A stretch of 64,000 bases of DNA from Sphingomonas psychrotolerans (GCF_002796605.1 NZ_CP024923.1:4471501-4535500), one strand, 5' to 3'. Shown: positions 33,308 to 42,582, counted from the stretch's first letter. Numbers and translations are program-made. The notes: generated from the letters alone by a model not told the origin.

Positions 33308-34474
33308 GGCGACCAGCGCCTCGATCGCCGCATCGTCATGTCCGCAGTCGCGCAGCACCGCGCGGCTGTCCGCGCCGATCCCGGCAGGCGGCGCATCGGG
33401 GGCAGGAGATACCGTCTCGAAACGCACCGGCTGCGGCACCATCCGCGCCAACCCGGCGGGATAGACCTCGGGCACGTCGAAGAAGCCGATCTCGGCGAGA
33501 TGCGGATCGTGCAACAGATCGTTGGGCGTCGCGATGCGCGCGCACGGGACATCGCGTGCCGACAGCTTCTCGATCCACGCATCGGTAGTCCGCGCGGGCA
33601 GGCTCTCGGCGAGGATCGCATAGAGGTCGTCGATCCGCGTCTGCCGCGTCCGCGCATCGCGGAACCATGCCTCTTCGCACAGCGCCTCGCGGCCGATCTC
33701 GGCGAGGAAGCGGCGCCATTGTTCGGCGGTATAAGGCAGCACCGCGATCCAGCCATCGGCAGTGCGGAACGGCCGGCGATTGGCCGACAGCACCCGCGGA
33801 TAGCCGGTCGCGCCGTCTTCGGCGAAGCTCGCTTCGGCGAGATGCTCGTTCATCAGGAACGCGACCATCGCCTCGAACATCGGCACTTCGACCCGGAACG
33901 GCCCCGGCTGTCCGCGCTCGCGCGCCACGAGCGCCGCAAGGATGCCGTAGACCGTGTGCAAGGCCGCGACCTTGTCGGCGACGATCGTCGGCACGAATTG
34001 CGGCGCGCCGCCGTGATGCATCGCCAGCCCCGCCATGCCGCTGGCCGCCTGGATGATGTCGTCGAACGCCGGCCGGTCTCGATATTGCCCCGCCTGCCCG
34101 AAGCCGATCGCGGCGCAGTGGACGATGCGCGGGTTGATCGCGGCCACTGCATCGAAGCCCAGCCCCAGCCGCTCGGCCGCATCGACGCGCATATTGTGGA
34201 GCAGCACGTCCGCCGTCCCGATCAGCCGCGCCAGCGCGGCGCGTCCCTCGGCGCGCTTCAGGTCGATCGCGAGCATCCGCTTGTTGCGGTTGTTGTTGAC
34301 GAACAGCGCGCCGCCGCCGGGACCCTGCGGATGCGCGTTGCGGGCGATATCGCCCTCGAGCGGTTCGACTTTGATCACTTCGGCGCCGAGATCGCCGAGG
34401 ATCTGCCCGGCATAGGGGCCGAGCACCACCGCTCCGATTTCGACCACGCGGATGCCCTTGAGCAGCGGAATCAC
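33278..34474 (-). CDS. CaiB/BaiF family CoA-transferase
   Basis: This is a 398-residue class III CoA-transferase. The N-terminal GIRVVEIGAVVLGPYAGQIL and LGAEVIKVEP are the family hallmark. The catalytic aspartate is expected in PAFDDIIQAASG (about residue 150). A C-terminal RPFRTADGWIAVLPYT segment is typical. The family moves CoA between carboxylic acids by a ping-pong mechanism. The start is GTG at 34474 with AGGGAGA upstream; no conserved sequence precedes it. It is divergent from the aldehyde dehydrogenase gene. Confidence 0.9.
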   Translation of the reverse strand: MIPLLKGIRVVEIGAVVLGPYAGQILGDLGAEVIKVEPLEGDIARNAHPQGPGGGALFVNNNRNKRMLAIDLKRAEGRAALARLIGTADVLLHNMRVDAAERLGLGFDAVAAINPRIVHCAAIGFGQAGQYRDRPAFDDIIQAASGMAGLAMHHGGAPQFVPTIVADKVAALHTVYGILAALVARERGQPGPFRVEVPMFEAMVAFLMNEHLAEASFAEDGATGYPRVLSANRRPFRTADGWIAVLPYTAEQWRRFLAEIGREALCEEAWFRDARTRQTRIDDLYAILAESLPARTTDAWIEKLSARDVPCARIATPNDLLHDPHLAEIGFFDVPEVYPAGLARMVPQPVRFETVSPAPDAPPAGIGADSRAVLRDCGHDDAAIEALVASGVVGTGPG

Positions 34475-34494
34475 CGAATCTCTCCCTAAATCTC

Positions 34495-34541
34495 TTGACT
34501 CATGTTTCCATGTGAGGACTAATATGTCCATATATAGAGAC
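34495..34541 (+). promoter_or_regulatory. Candidate promoter and operators before the aldehyde dehydrogenase
   Basis: A -35-like TTGACT (34495) and -10-like TAATAT (34520) are separated by 19 bases, slightly long. Two imperfect palindromes overlap them: CTCATGTTTCCATGTGAG (34499-34516) and GTCCATATATAGAGAC (34526-34541). IclR regulators bind such sites, and an iclR gene lies two genes downstream. The region is distinctly AT-rich. Confidence 0.4.
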
Positions 34542-34560
34542 TATACCGAGAGTGATGTCG

Positions 34561-36027
34561 ATGACCGAGTTCCGCTTCGATCGCCTGTTCATCGGCGGCG
34601 CCTGGGTTGCGCCGATCGACGGCGGGGTGCGTGACAGCGTGGATCCGGCGACCGGCCAGCCATGGACGCAGGTCGCTTATGGGGGTGCGCAGGACATTGA
34701 TCGGGCGGTTGTTGTGGCGCGCGAGGCGTTCGAGGGGCCGTGGCGCAAGATGGCGCCGTGGGAGCGGGCCGGGCTGCTGCGCAAGTTCGCCGAGCTCTAC
34801 GCCACGCAAATCGAGGCGCTGGCGCAAGTCGAATCGCGCGACAATGGCCGCGCGATCCGTGAGTCGCGCGGCGATATCGGACTCCATCCGCAATATTGGC
34901 ACTGGTTCGCCAGCCTCGCCGACAAGGCGGACGGTCGGACGATCCCGATGGACGACAGCGTCCATGCCTTCACGTCGCGGCTGCCGGTGGGTGTGGTCGG
35001 CACGATCACGCCGTGGAACGTGCCGCTGATGGCGGCGACGTGGAAGCTCGGGCCGGCACTGGCGGCGGGATGCACCGTCGTCCTCAAGCCCGCCGAGCAG
35101 ACTCCGGCTTCGTCGCTGGCGCTCGCCGCGTTGTTCGAGCAAGCGGGTTTTCCGCCGGGCGTGGTCAATGTCGTGCCCGGCGATGGTCCCGTTGCCGGCG
35201 CGCATCTCGTCGCGCATCCGGGGGTCGACAAGATCGCCTTCACCGGCGAGGGCGCGACCGCCAAGGCGATCCTCAAGACCGGCGCCGACACGCTCAAGCG
35301 CTTCAGCTTCGAGCTGGGCGGCAAGGCGCCACACATCATTTTCGCGGACGCCGATATCGAGAATGCGGTCAACGCCGCGACCGGATCGGCCTGGGCACTG
35401 TGCGGCCAGAGCTGCGCGCTCGGGAGCCGGGTGCTGGTCGAGCGCCCGGTCTATGACCGCGTCGTCGAGGCGTTTCGCCGCAACGCCGGCCGGGTCCGTG
35501 TCGGCAACCAGATGGACCCCGCCACGCATATGGGTCCGCAGGCGCATGCCGAGCAGCTCGCCAAGACGCTGTCTTATGTCGATATCGGCCGCGACGAGGG
35601 GGCCGAATTGGTCGCGGGTGGGACCCGCATCGGAAGCGAGGGTTATTTCGTCGAGCCCACCGTGTTCGCCGGCGTCGCGCCGCAGATGCGGATCGCGCAG
35701 GAGGAAATCTTCGGCCCGGTCGCCGCGATCATCCCCTTCGACGGCGAGGACGAGGCAGTCGCGATCGCCAACGGCACGCCTTATGGCCTCGCCGCCGGAC
35801 TGTGGACCGGCGATGTCGGCCGCGCGCACCGCGTCGCCAATCGGATCGAGGCCGGCATGGTCTGGGTCAACACCTATCGCTATATCCGCTGGTCCACGCC
35901 TTATGGCGGCGTGAAGACCAGCGGCTGGGGCCGCGAGAACGGCGTCGAGGCGCTCGATTCCTATCTGGAGACGCGCACCACCGTGATCTCCACCACCGGC
36001 AAGTTTGCCGATCCCTTTGCGAATTGA
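34561..36027 (+). CDS. NAD(P)-dependent aldehyde dehydrogenase
   Basis: This 488-residue enzyme has the full ALDH active site: the PWN motif (about residue 151), the general-base glutamate in FELGGKAPH (residue 251) and the nucleophilic cysteine in CGQSCALGSR (residue 285). Near the C-terminus is EIFGPVAAIIPF. ALDHs oxidise aldehydes to acids with NAD(P)+. Of several nearby starts, the ATG at 34561 has GAGAG eight bases upstream. The gene is followed by an SDR gene after 10 bases and is probably co-transcribed with it. Confidence 0.93.
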   Translation: MTEFRFDRLFIGGAWVAPIDGGVRDSVDPATGQPWTQVAYGGAQDIDRAVVVAREAFEGPWRKMAPWERAGLLRKFAELYATQIEALAQVESRDNGRAIRESRGDIGLHPQYWHWFASLADKADGRTIPMDDSVHAFTSRLPVGVVGTITPWNVPLMAATWKLGPALAAGCTVVLKPAEQTPASSLALAALFEQAGFPPGVVNVVPGDGPVAGAHLVAHPGVDKIAFTGEGATAKAILKTGADTLKRFSFELGGKAPHIIFADADIENAVNAATGSAWALCGQSCALGSRVLVERPVYDRVVEAFRRNAGRVRVGNQMDPATHMGPQAHAEQLAKTLSYVDIGRDEGAELVAGGTRIGSEGYFVEPTVFAGVAPQMRIAQEEIFGPVAAIIPFDGEDEAVAIANGTPYGLAAGLWTGDVGRAHRVANRIEAGMVWVNTYRYIRWSTPYGGVKTSGWGRENGVEALDSYLETRTTVISTTGKFADPFAN

Positions 36028-36037
36028 GGAGAGAGTG

Positions 36038-36802
36038 ATGCGCCTTCAGGGCAGGCTGGCGATCGTCACCGCGGCGGCTTCGGGAATGGGCCGGGCAGGG
36101 GTCGAGCGCTTCGTGCGCGAAGGCGCGCAAGTCGCGGCGATCGACATCGACCCGGCGGCGCTCGACGCGCTGGTCGCGGCGTTCGGCGCCGATCGGGTGA
36201 CGGCCATCGCGGCGGACCTGTCGACCCCTGAAGGTGCGCGCGGCAGCATCGATCAGGCGGTGGCGGCTTTGGGCGGTGCCGATATCCTCTGGGCGCATGC
36301 CGGGATGCCGGGGCCGGCATCGGTCGAGAATCTCGATCTCGTCGCCTATCAAAAGGCGATCGACCTCAACATCACCTCCGCCGCGCTCGGCGCGGGGCAG
36401 GTGGCGCCGCACATGCGTGCGCGCGGCGGCGGATCGATCATCTTCACGTCGTCGATCTCGGGACTGGTCGGATCGATGATGAGCCCGATCTATTCGGCGG
36501 CGAAATGGGGCGTGGTCGGTCTCGCCAAGTCGCTTGCGCTGGCGCTCGCCCCCGATGGGATCCGCGTCAATGTGGTGTGCCCGGGCCTTGCCGACACGCC
36601 GATGAAATTGGGCTTCACGGGCCGCAGCGGCGATCCCGCCGAAGCCGCGGCCAACGAGGCGAAGATCGTTGCCGCGGTGCCGCTCGGCCGGCTGGTCAAG
36701 CCGGGGGAGGTAGCCGACGCTGCGCTCTGGCTGGCTTCCGACGAGGCGAGCTTCGTCACCGGCGTGGCATTGCCGGTCGATGGCGGCTTCACGGCGCGCT
36801 GA
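36038..36802 (+). CDS. SDR family oxidoreductase
   Basis: The 254-residue classical short-chain dehydrogenase has the cofactor motif TAAASGMG (residues 11-18) and DIDP, whose aspartate suggests NAD preference. It also has Asn111, the catalytic serine in FTSSISG (about 138) and the YSAAK motif (Tyr152, Lys156). These enzymes interconvert alcohols and ketones. GAGGAGAG precedes the ATG. It follows the aldehyde dehydrogenase closely, so the pair may handle successive oxidation steps of one side chain. Confidence 0.93.
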   Translation: MRLQGRLAIVTAAASGMGRAGVERFVREGAQVAAIDIDPAALDALVAAFGADRVTAIAADLSTPEGARGSIDQAVAALGGADILWAHAGMPGPASVENLDLVAYQKAIDLNITSAALGAGQVAPHMRARGGGSIIFTSSISGLVGSMMSPIYSAAKWGVVGLAKSLALALAPDGIRVNVVCPGLADTPMKLGFTGRSGDPAEAAANEAKIVAAVPLGRLVKPGEVADAALWLASDEASFVTGVALPVDGGFTAR

Positions 36803-36874
36803 GGATGGGGCGGGATCCGGCCAGCGCGCGACACGCTGTTGCCGGGGCCGCGCTTGCGCCATACGGCTCCAATC

Positions 36875-37606
36875 ATGATCGTCCGCCAGGCGGCCAATGC
36901 GCTGCAGATCCTCGAATTCTTCGCCGAGCGGCAGCGACCCGCCAATGCCGCGGAGATCGCCGATGCGATGGGCTGGCCGCGCTCGAGCACGTTCAAGCTG
37001 GTCGGCACGCTGGCAGGGATGGGCTATCTCTACGAGCCGCTGCCGCGCGGCGGCCATTATCCCAGCCCGCGCTGGCTCGAGCTGGCCGAGAAGGTTTCGC
37101 AGGCCGATCCGCTGCCGGCGGAGCTCGGGCCGCTGATCCGCGACGTGATGCAGGAGAGCGGCGAGACCGTGGCGATCTCGGCTCCGGCCGGCGTGCATGC
37201 GATGTTCGTCGCGGTGGCGGAGTCGCGCCAGCCGGTCCGCTATTTCGCGCGGGTCGGCGATCGGGTGCCGATCCATGCCAGCTCGGCCGGGCGCGCCTTG
37301 CTCGCGCAGATGAGCGCGGAGGAACGCCAGGCGCTGTATCGCCGGATAGACTTCACCGATTATTCGGCGACGACGCCGATGACGCCCGGGCGCATCGAGG
37401 ACGATCTGGCCGAGGCGGAGGCGCGCGGCTGGCATCAGAGCAATGCCGAATACACCCCCGATCTCGCCGGCGTGGCACTGCCGCTGGCGTATCCCGATCG
37501 GCGGCTGTCGATCGTGGTGGTCGGCCCGGTGTCGCGCTGCCTCGATCGGCGTGCCGAGACCGCGGCGCTGCTGCAGCGGCATGTGAAGGCGCTTCCCGCG
37601 CGCTGA
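36875..37606 (+). CDS. IclR family transcriptional regulator
   Basis: The 243-residue regulator has an N-terminal winged helix (ANALQILEFFAERQRPANAAEI, then MGWPRSSTFKLVGTLAGMGYL) and a C-terminal effector domain (PIHASSAGRALLAQMSAEE, GVALPLAYPDRRLSIVV). IclR proteins often control aromatic or acid catabolism and sit inside the operons they regulate. Palindromes at 34499-34541 are candidate targets. The ATG at 36875 has a weak ribosome site; another start at 36839 would add 12 residues. Confidence 0.88.
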   Translation: MIVRQAANALQILEFFAERQRPANAAEIADAMGWPRSSTFKLVGTLAGMGYLYEPLPRGGHYPSPRWLELAEKVSQADPLPAELGPLIRDVMQESGETVAISAPAGVHAMFVAVAESRQPVRYFARVGDRVPIHASSAGRALLAQMSAEERQALYRRIDFTDYSATTPMTPGRIEDDLAEAEARGWHQSNAEYTPDLAGVALPLAYPDRRLSIVVVGPVSRCLDRRAETAALLQRHVKALPAR

Positions 37607-37658
37607 AACCATACGAGCCCCGCCCAAAGAGGTGCGGGCCGAACCCGAGAGGAACCCC

Positions 37659-38981
37659 ATGACGCAGGATCCCCGCGCGGTGATCGCCGCCGAGCCGATG
37701 CGCGCCGCGCAGATCGTGGTGATCGTCTTGTGCATCGCGCTCAATGCGCTCGATGGCTTCGACGTGCTGGCGATCAGCTTCGCGGCGCCGGGGATCGCGC
37801 TGGAATGGGGGATCGACAAAGCGACGCTCGGCCTGCTGCTGTCGATGGAGCTGTTCGGCATGGCCGTAGGATCGGTACTGATCGGCAATGTCGCCGATCG
37901 CATCGGGCGGCGCCCGACGATCCTCGGCTGCCTCGTGGTGATGGCGATCGGGATGTTCGCGGCGTGGGGCGCGCGCGACCTCCAATGGCTCTCGGCCGCG
38001 CGATTGTTCACCGGGCTGGGCATCGGGGGCATGCTCTCCTCGACCAGCGCGATGGTCGCCGAATTCTCGAACGATCGCCGCCGCGGGCTCGCCGTGTCGC
38101 TCAACATCGCCGGCTATTCGACCGGCGCGATCCTCGGCGGGCTGGTCGCTTCGGCACTGCTGGCGGAGACCGGCGACTGGCGTTCGGTGTTCCTGTTCGG
38201 CGCGATCGCGACCAGCGTGGCGCTGCCGCTCGCTTTCTTCCTGCTTCCCGAATCGATCGATTCGCTGATCGCGCGGCGCCGCCCGGACGCGGTGGCGCGG
38301 GTGAACGCCACCCTTGCGCGGCTTGCCCGCCCGCCGATCGCGCAATTGCCGCCACTACCCGCGCAGATCGAGAAGCCGTCGGTATTGACGCTGTTCTCGC
38401 CGCGTTATGCCGGCGTCACCTTGCTGCTCACCACCGCCTATTTCGCGCAGATCATGTTCTTTTATTATGTCCAGAAATGGATCCCGAAGATCGTGGTCGA
38501 CATGGGTTTCGACCAGGCGTCCGCCGGACGCGTGCTGGTCATGGCGAATATCGGCAATCTTGCCGGTGCCGTGGCGATCGGGCTCGCCGCGCAGCGCTTC
38601 GCGCTTCGCCCGCTGGTCATCGCGGCGATGCTGGCGGGGGTCGCCGCGATCGCAGTGTTCGGCCTCGGTTTCCACGATCTGGTCAAGCTGTCGGCGGCGG
38701 CGGCGGTCGCGGCCTTCTTCATCAACGCCGGCGTGGTCGGCATGTACCCGATCCTCGCCGAGGCCTATCCGGCGGCGCTTCGGGCCAGCGGCACCGGCTT
38801 CGTGATCGGAATCGGGCGCGGCGGATCCGCGGTCGGGCCGCTGGTCGCCGGCGCCTTGTTCGCCGGGGGTAGCGGGCTCATGACGGTGTCGCTGGTGATG
38901 GGCGTCGGCGGACTGATCGCCGCGACGATGCTGGTCCTGCTCCCGGTTGCGCTGCGTCGGTTGCACAGCGACAGCGCCTGA
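37659..38981 (+). CDS. MFS transporter, aromatic acid:H+ symporter (AAHS)-like
   Basis: The 440-residue protein has 12 predicted membrane segments. The first helix contains NALDGFDVLAISFAAPGI, typical of the AAHS family (PcaK/BenK). The loop motif GNVADRIGRRPTI lies between helices 2 and 3, and PESIDSLIARRRPDA follows helix 6. The family imports aromatic and related acids by proton symport. GAGAGGA precedes the ATG. It is the last gene of the ALDH-SDR-IclR-transporter series. Confidence 0.9.
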   Translation: MTQDPRAVIAAEPMRAAQIVVIVLCIALNALDGFDVLAISFAAPGIALEWGIDKATLGLLLSMELFGMAVGSVLIGNVADRIGRRPTILGCLVVMAIGMFAAWGARDLQWLSAARLFTGLGIGGMLSSTSAMVAEFSNDRRRGLAVSLNIAGYSTGAILGGLVASALLAETGDWRSVFLFGAIATSVALPLAFFLLPESIDSLIARRRPDAVARVNATLARLARPPIAQLPPLPAQIEKPSVLTLFSPRYAGVTLLLTTAYFAQIMFFYYVQKWIPKIVVDMGFDQASAGRVLVMANIGNLAGAVAIGLAAQRFALRPLVIAAMLAGVAAIAVFGLGFHDLVKLSAAAAVAAFFINAGVVGMYPILAEAYPAALRASGTGFVIGIGRGGSAVGPLVAGALFAGGSGLMTVSLVMGVGGLIAATMLVLLPVALRRLHSDSA

Positions 38982-39001
38982 TATTCCTGGCGTTCGCGTG
39001 A

Positions 39002-39502
39002 TTATCCGTCTTCGGAATCATCCGCGGGTGGATCGGCAAATTCCGGGAAAAGCTGTTCGATCGCGCTTTGCAGATCGTCGGTGCCGGGAAGCAGATCGTA
39101 ATGGGCGAGCAATCGCTTCACCAGCCCGGCCTTGTGCGGGCCGATTCCCGGCATCGCTTCCAGACCGGGCAGGTCCGGGTCGGAGAGCCGGTCAGCCAGA
39201 TCTCCCAGCGTTCGATAGCCCGACGCCGTCAGCTGCTTGCGCAGGCCCGATGGCAATATCGATCGGCTTACCGGAAGATCGCGATCGGTGGCATCCGGCG
39301 TGGTGCGCAACAATCGGGTGCCGGCTGCCTTCTCCCGCGAGAGCGCCCGGCGAATATAGCCGAGCTGCCCCGGGCTGAGCCCAAGCTGGCGTCGGATCTG
39401 GCGATAGGAATAGCCGGCGGCACGCAGGCTACGCGCCTCTTCGAGGTTCAACGCCGCTTGCTTCGACGGGCTCAACATCGGTCCCGGTTCTTCCTTTCTC
39501 AT
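39002..39502 (-). CDS. DNA-binding protein: HTH plus helix-hairpin-helix (RNAP-alpha-CTD-like)
   Basis: This 166-residue protein has a likely helix-turn-helix (AGYSYRQIRRQLGLSPGQLGYIRRAL, of which residues about 33-50 are the core) and a C-terminal segment GYRTLGDLADRL through LEAMPGIGPHKAGLVKRLL. The latter resembles the helix-hairpin-helix of the RNA polymerase alpha C-terminal domain. The very C-terminus is acidic. No named function is known to me. The start is ATG at 39502; MLSPSK at 39478 is an alternative. It is divergent from a MarR gene. Confidence 0.7.
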   Translation of the reverse strand: MRKEEPGPMLSPSKQAALNLEEARSLRAAGYSYRQIRRQLGLSPGQLGYIRRALSREKAAGTRLLRTTPDATDRDLPVSRSILPSGLRKQLTASGYRTLGDLADRLSDPDLPGLEAMPGIGPHKAGLVKRLLAHYDLLPGTDDLQSAIEQLFPEFADPPADDSEDG

Positions 39503-39530
39503 GCCGACCTTCCGCGTCAGGCGACCCAAT

Positions 39531-39569
39531 GCTCCCGCGAAGCAGGAGCCCGAGGGCATACAGCCCTCG
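39531..39569. repeat. Two adjacent hairpins (REP-like)
   Basis: GCTCCCGC and GCAGGAGC (39531-39549) form an 8-bp stem with one mismatch around GAA. CGAGGGC and GCCCTCG (39551-39569) form a perfect 7-bp stem. The first resembles the hairpin at 10168-10191. They lie in the non-coding stretch between two divergent genes. Confidence 0.55.
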
Positions 39570-39621
39570 CTTCGTCCAGGCTCCTGTTTTCGGAACCAGC
39601 TGCGCCGAGCCCTCTTGATAG

Positions 39622-39641
39622 ATATACAAGTGCTTGTATAT
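39622..39641. promoter_or_regulatory. MarR-type operator
   Basis: ATATACAAG and CTTGTATAT form a perfect 9-bp inverted repeat around TG, ending nine bases before the ATG of the MarR gene. Such ATACAAG-type palindromes are typical MarR autoregulatory sites, and the position would block initiation. Confidence 0.7.
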
Positions 39642-39649
39642 ATCGGCAC

Positions 39650-40123
39650 ATGAATGGAACTGCTACCTTGGGAACGCTGCTTCGTCGGCTGATCGAGCAT
39701 CTCGATGGCGCCGTCGAGCGGGTCTATCTCGACGCCGGGCTGGACTATCGCCCGCGCTATACGCCGGTGGTTCGCGCTTTGATCGCCGAGGGGCCGTCGA
39801 CGATCCGGGCGCTTTCGGAGCGGACCCGCGTCACCCATTCCGCCACCGGGCAGACGGTCAACCAGATGGAGCGGTGCGGCCTGGTCACGCTGACCGCGGG
39901 CAGCGATGCCAGGGAGCGGATCGTCGCGCTCGCGCCGCTCGGCGAGAGCATCGTGCCCCGGCTCGAGCAATTATGGGCCGCCACCGAGACGGCGGCGCGA
40001 ACCCTCGACGAGGAACTCGGGCTGTCGCTTCCGGATGTGATCGCGCGCGCGCTGGATCTGCTCGACGAGACGCCGTTCATCGAGCGGCTCAAGGCCGCGT
40101 CGCCTCGCTTGCCAAACCAATGA
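39650..40123 (+). CDS. MarR family transcriptional regulator
   Basis: The 157-residue protein has the MarR pattern: YTPVVRALIAEGPSTIRAL, a recognition helix in RTRVTHSATGQTVNQMERCG (about residues 57-76) and the wing SDARERIVALAPLG. It ends at TGA 40121-40123, overlapped by an ATG of the following peptidase frame. A palindromic operator lies just upstream, so autoregulation and control of the S41 peptidase are likely. Confidence 0.87.
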   Translation: MNGTATLGTLLRRLIEHLDGAVERVYLDAGLDYRPRYTPVVRALIAEGPSTIRALSERTRVTHSATGQTVNQMERCGLVTLTAGSDARERIVALAPLGESIVPRLEQLWAATETAARTLDEELGLSLPDVIARALDLLDETPFIERLKAASPRLPNQ

Positions 40124-40134
40124 AAGGCATTGCC

Positions 40135-41487
40135 ATGTTGCTGCGTTCCGCCGCGGTTCTTGCCTTGCTCGCTGCCTCGCCCGCTTCCGCGCAGGGCGTC
40201 GTGCCGGGAAGCGCAGCGTCTTCGGCGGTTTCGCTGACTGCCGCGCAGCGTTCCGCCGCGATCGCCGACGTCGTGAAAAAGGTGACCGATCGCTATGTCT
40301 TCCCCGATCGCGTCCCGGCGATCGTCGCGCGGCTCAACGCGAGTCTCGCCGCGGGCCGGTACGATACCGACAGTCCCACCGCTTTCGCCGCCCGCGTCAC
40401 CGAGGATCTGCGCGCCGCGAGCAATGATCGCCACATGTATCTGAACTATGCCCCGGCCCAGTTCGCGGCCGCGAGCACGAGCAAGCGTGGGGGCGAGGAC
40501 AGCCCTGAACTTCAGGCATTCTGGCAGCGCAAGGCACGTCGCGACAATCATGGTCTCACCGAGATGAAGATCCTGCCGGGCAATGTGCGGTATCTGCGCA
40601 TCGCGGGCTTCGAATGGGTCGAGGACCAGACCGGCGGGGCCTATGACGCGGCGATGCGCTTCCTTCGCGACGGGGACGCAGTGATCGTCGATCTGCGCGG
40701 CAATGGCGGCGGATCGCATGCCGCGGTGCGCTATCTGCTCAGCCATTTCATGGCGAGCGACCAGCTCGACATCACCTTCCTAGAAACCGGCAAGGAGCCG
40801 GTCCAGTCGCGCACGCTGGAATATCTCCCGTCCGGCCGGCTGAAAAGCACGCCGCTTTATGTGCTGATCAGCAAGCAGGTCGGTTCGGGCGCCGAGGCCT
40901 TCGCTTATGACGTCCAGCAATTCCATCTCGGCACCCTGGTCGGCGCGACCACTTCGGGCGCCGCGAACAACAACGAACTGACTCCGATCGCGCCGGGCTT
41001 CATCCTGAGCTGTTCCTACGGTCGACCGGTTCATCCGGTGTCCGGGTCGAACTGGGAGGGGATCGGCGTGAAGCCCGACATCGCGACCGACGCGGAGCAG
41101 GCGCTGGAGGTTGCCCAATCGCTCGCGCTGGCCGGACTGCTCAAGCGGACCGACGCGAATCCCGCCGACCGTAGCGCCTGGACATGGGCACGCTTCGGCA
41201 TCGAGGCACGGCTGCATCCGCCGGTGCTGTCGCAAGCCCAATTGCGCGCGATGGCCGGGCAATATGGCGAGCAGCGCGTGCTTTGGCGCGATGGGGCGCT
41301 TTATTACGCGCGCCGCAGCGGTCAGGCCGCGCGACTCATTCCCTTGACCGCGGACGGGCTGTTCACGGTCGAGGGCTATGACGATCATCTCCACATCCGC
41401 CTGACCGGCGATGCGATGGAGACGCAGTGGAACGACGAGCCGGCACCCACGCGTCTGCCCCGGTCGTCGGGTGTCGCGAAGCCCTGA
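40135..41487 (+). CDS. Exported S41 family peptidase (IRBP/tricorn-core type)
   Basis: The 450-residue protein has a signal peptide (LRSAAVLALLAASPASA). It has the S41B layout: ASNDRHMYL (candidate His about residue 100), DAVIVDLRGNGGGSHAAVRY, and the nucleophile region SKQVGSGAEAFAYDV (Ser about residue 251), then VGATTSGAANN. Such C-terminal-processing-like serine peptidases act in the periplasm; the physiological target is unknown. The ATG at 40135 with AAAGG seven bases before is preferred. An in-frame ATG at 40120 overlaps the MarR stop. Confidence 0.88.
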   Translation: MLLRSAAVLALLAASPASAQGVVPGSAASSAVSLTAAQRSAAIADVVKKVTDRYVFPDRVPAIVARLNASLAAGRYDTDSPTAFAARVTEDLRAASNDRHMYLNYAPAQFAAASTSKRGGEDSPELQAFWQRKARRDNHGLTEMKILPGNVRYLRIAGFEWVEDQTGGAYDAAMRFLRDGDAVIVDLRGNGGGSHAAVRYLLSHFMASDQLDITFLETGKEPVQSRTLEYLPSGRLKSTPLYVLISKQVGSGAEAFAYDVQQFHLGTLVGATTSGAANNNELTPIAPGFILSCSYGRPVHPVSGSNWEGIGVKPDIATDAEQALEVAQSLALAGLLKRTDANPADRSAWTWARFGIEARLHPPVLSQAQLRAMAGQYGEQRVLWRDGALYYARRSGQAARLIPLTADGLFTVEGYDDHLHIRLTGDAMETQWNDEPAPTRLPRSSGVAKP

Positions 41488-41509
41488 TCGCGCTTATCAT
41501 GCCACGTCG

Positions 41510-41522
41510 TGCATCGATCCAT
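41510..41522. promoter_or_regulatory. Shared 13-bp near-palindrome upstream of kdgD
   Basis: TGCATCGATCCAT occurs here and, identically, at 48467-48479 before the TBDR. The first 12 bases are a palindrome with one mismatch. It ends 100 bases before the kdgD start; the other copy ends 101 bases before the TBDR start. Sequence similarity continues about 18 bases downstream of each. A common operator is inferred. Confidence 0.55.
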
Positions 41523-41621
41523 CGCGGCTTTGGTTTGGACGGGGCGCCGGAGACGCCCTAGTTGAACAGGCGAGACCCGTGGCGCATCGATCGCGGCGCG
41601 GCCTGGGAGATGCCTGTGACG

Positions 41622-42551
41622 ATGAGCCCGACCGACATGGCCCGCACCTTGGGTGGTGGGCTGCTGTCCTTCCCCGTGACCCATTTCGACGCCGAGGGCA
41701 CCTTCCTCGAAGATCCCTATCGCGCGCATTGCGCATGGATGCTCTCGCACGAGCTGGCGGGGCTGTTCGCCGCCGGTGGCACCGGCGAATTCTTCTCGCT
41801 CACTCCGAACGAAGTCGTCCGGGTCGTGGGCGCCGCGGCCGCCGAGGCGAACGGCAAGCTGCCGGTGATCTCGGGCTGCGGCTATGGCACTGCGATCGCA
41901 GTCGAGATCGCGCGCGGCGCCGAAAAGGCCGGTGCCGACGGGCTGCTGCTGCTCCCGCCCTATCTGGTCGGCTCGTCGCAGGCGGGGCTCGCCGCGCATG
42001 TCGAGGCGGTTTGCAAGGCGACCGGGCTCGGCGTGATCGTCTACAACCGCGACAATGCGGTGCTCGACGACGAGGCGCTCGCGGGGCTTTGCGAACGCAA
42101 CCCCAACCTTGTCGGGTTTAAGGACGGCGTCGGCGATATCGAGCTGATGACGCGGATCTATGCGCGGATGGGCGATCGGCTGACCTATATCGGCGGGCTT
42201 CCCACCGCGGAGACCTTCGCCGCGCCCTATCTGACGATGGGCGTCACCACCTATTCCTCGGCGATCTTCAATTTCATGCCCGAATGGGCGCTGAATTTCT
42301 ATCGCGCGGTGCGCGCCGACGACCGCGCCGAAGTGCTCGCCCAGCTTCGCGCGTTCGTGCTTCCCTATATCACGCTGCGCAACCGCGGCCGCGGTTATGC
42401 GGTGTCGATCGTCAAGGCCGGCATGCGCGTGGTGGGTCGCGATGCGGGTCCGGTGCGCTCGCCGCTCACCGATCTGACCCCTGCCGAGCAGGAAGAGCTT
42501 CGCGCGCTGATCGAGCGTGCCAGTGCCGGGGCGATCGCGCACGCCGCGTGA
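41622..42551 (+). CDS. kdgD: 5-dehydro-4-deoxyglucarate dehydratase
   Basis: The enzyme (DapA/NAL family TIM barrel, decarboxylating) converts 5-dehydro-4-deoxy-D-glucarate to 2,5-dioxopentanoate, CO2 and water in D-glucarate/galactarate or oxidative uronate breakdown. The 309-residue protein has [26 protein letters not shown], the catalytic tyrosine in VIVYNRDN and the Schiff-base lysine in [14 protein letters not shown] at 41622 matches the family N-terminus; starts at 41610 and 41562 are less likely. It is followed by LysR and esterase genes on the same strand. Confidence 0.92.
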   Translation: MSPTDMARTLGGGLLSFPVTHFDAEGTFLEDPYRAHCAWMLSHELAGLFAAGGTGEFFSLTPNEVVRVVGAAAAEANGKLPVISGCGYGTAIAVEIARGAEKAGADGLLLLPPYLVGSSQAGLAAHVEAVCKATGLGVIVYNRDNAVLDDEALAGLCERNPNLVGFKDGVGDIELMTRIYARMGDRLTYIGGLPTAETFAAPYLTMGVTTYSSAIFNFMPEWALNFYRAVRADDRAEVLAQLRAFVLPYITLRNRGRGYAVSIVKAGMRVVGRDAGPVRSPLTDLTPAEQEELRALIERASAGAIAHAA

Positions 42552-42582
42552 CTTGGGGCATGGGGGTGCGATAGATGGGCTC

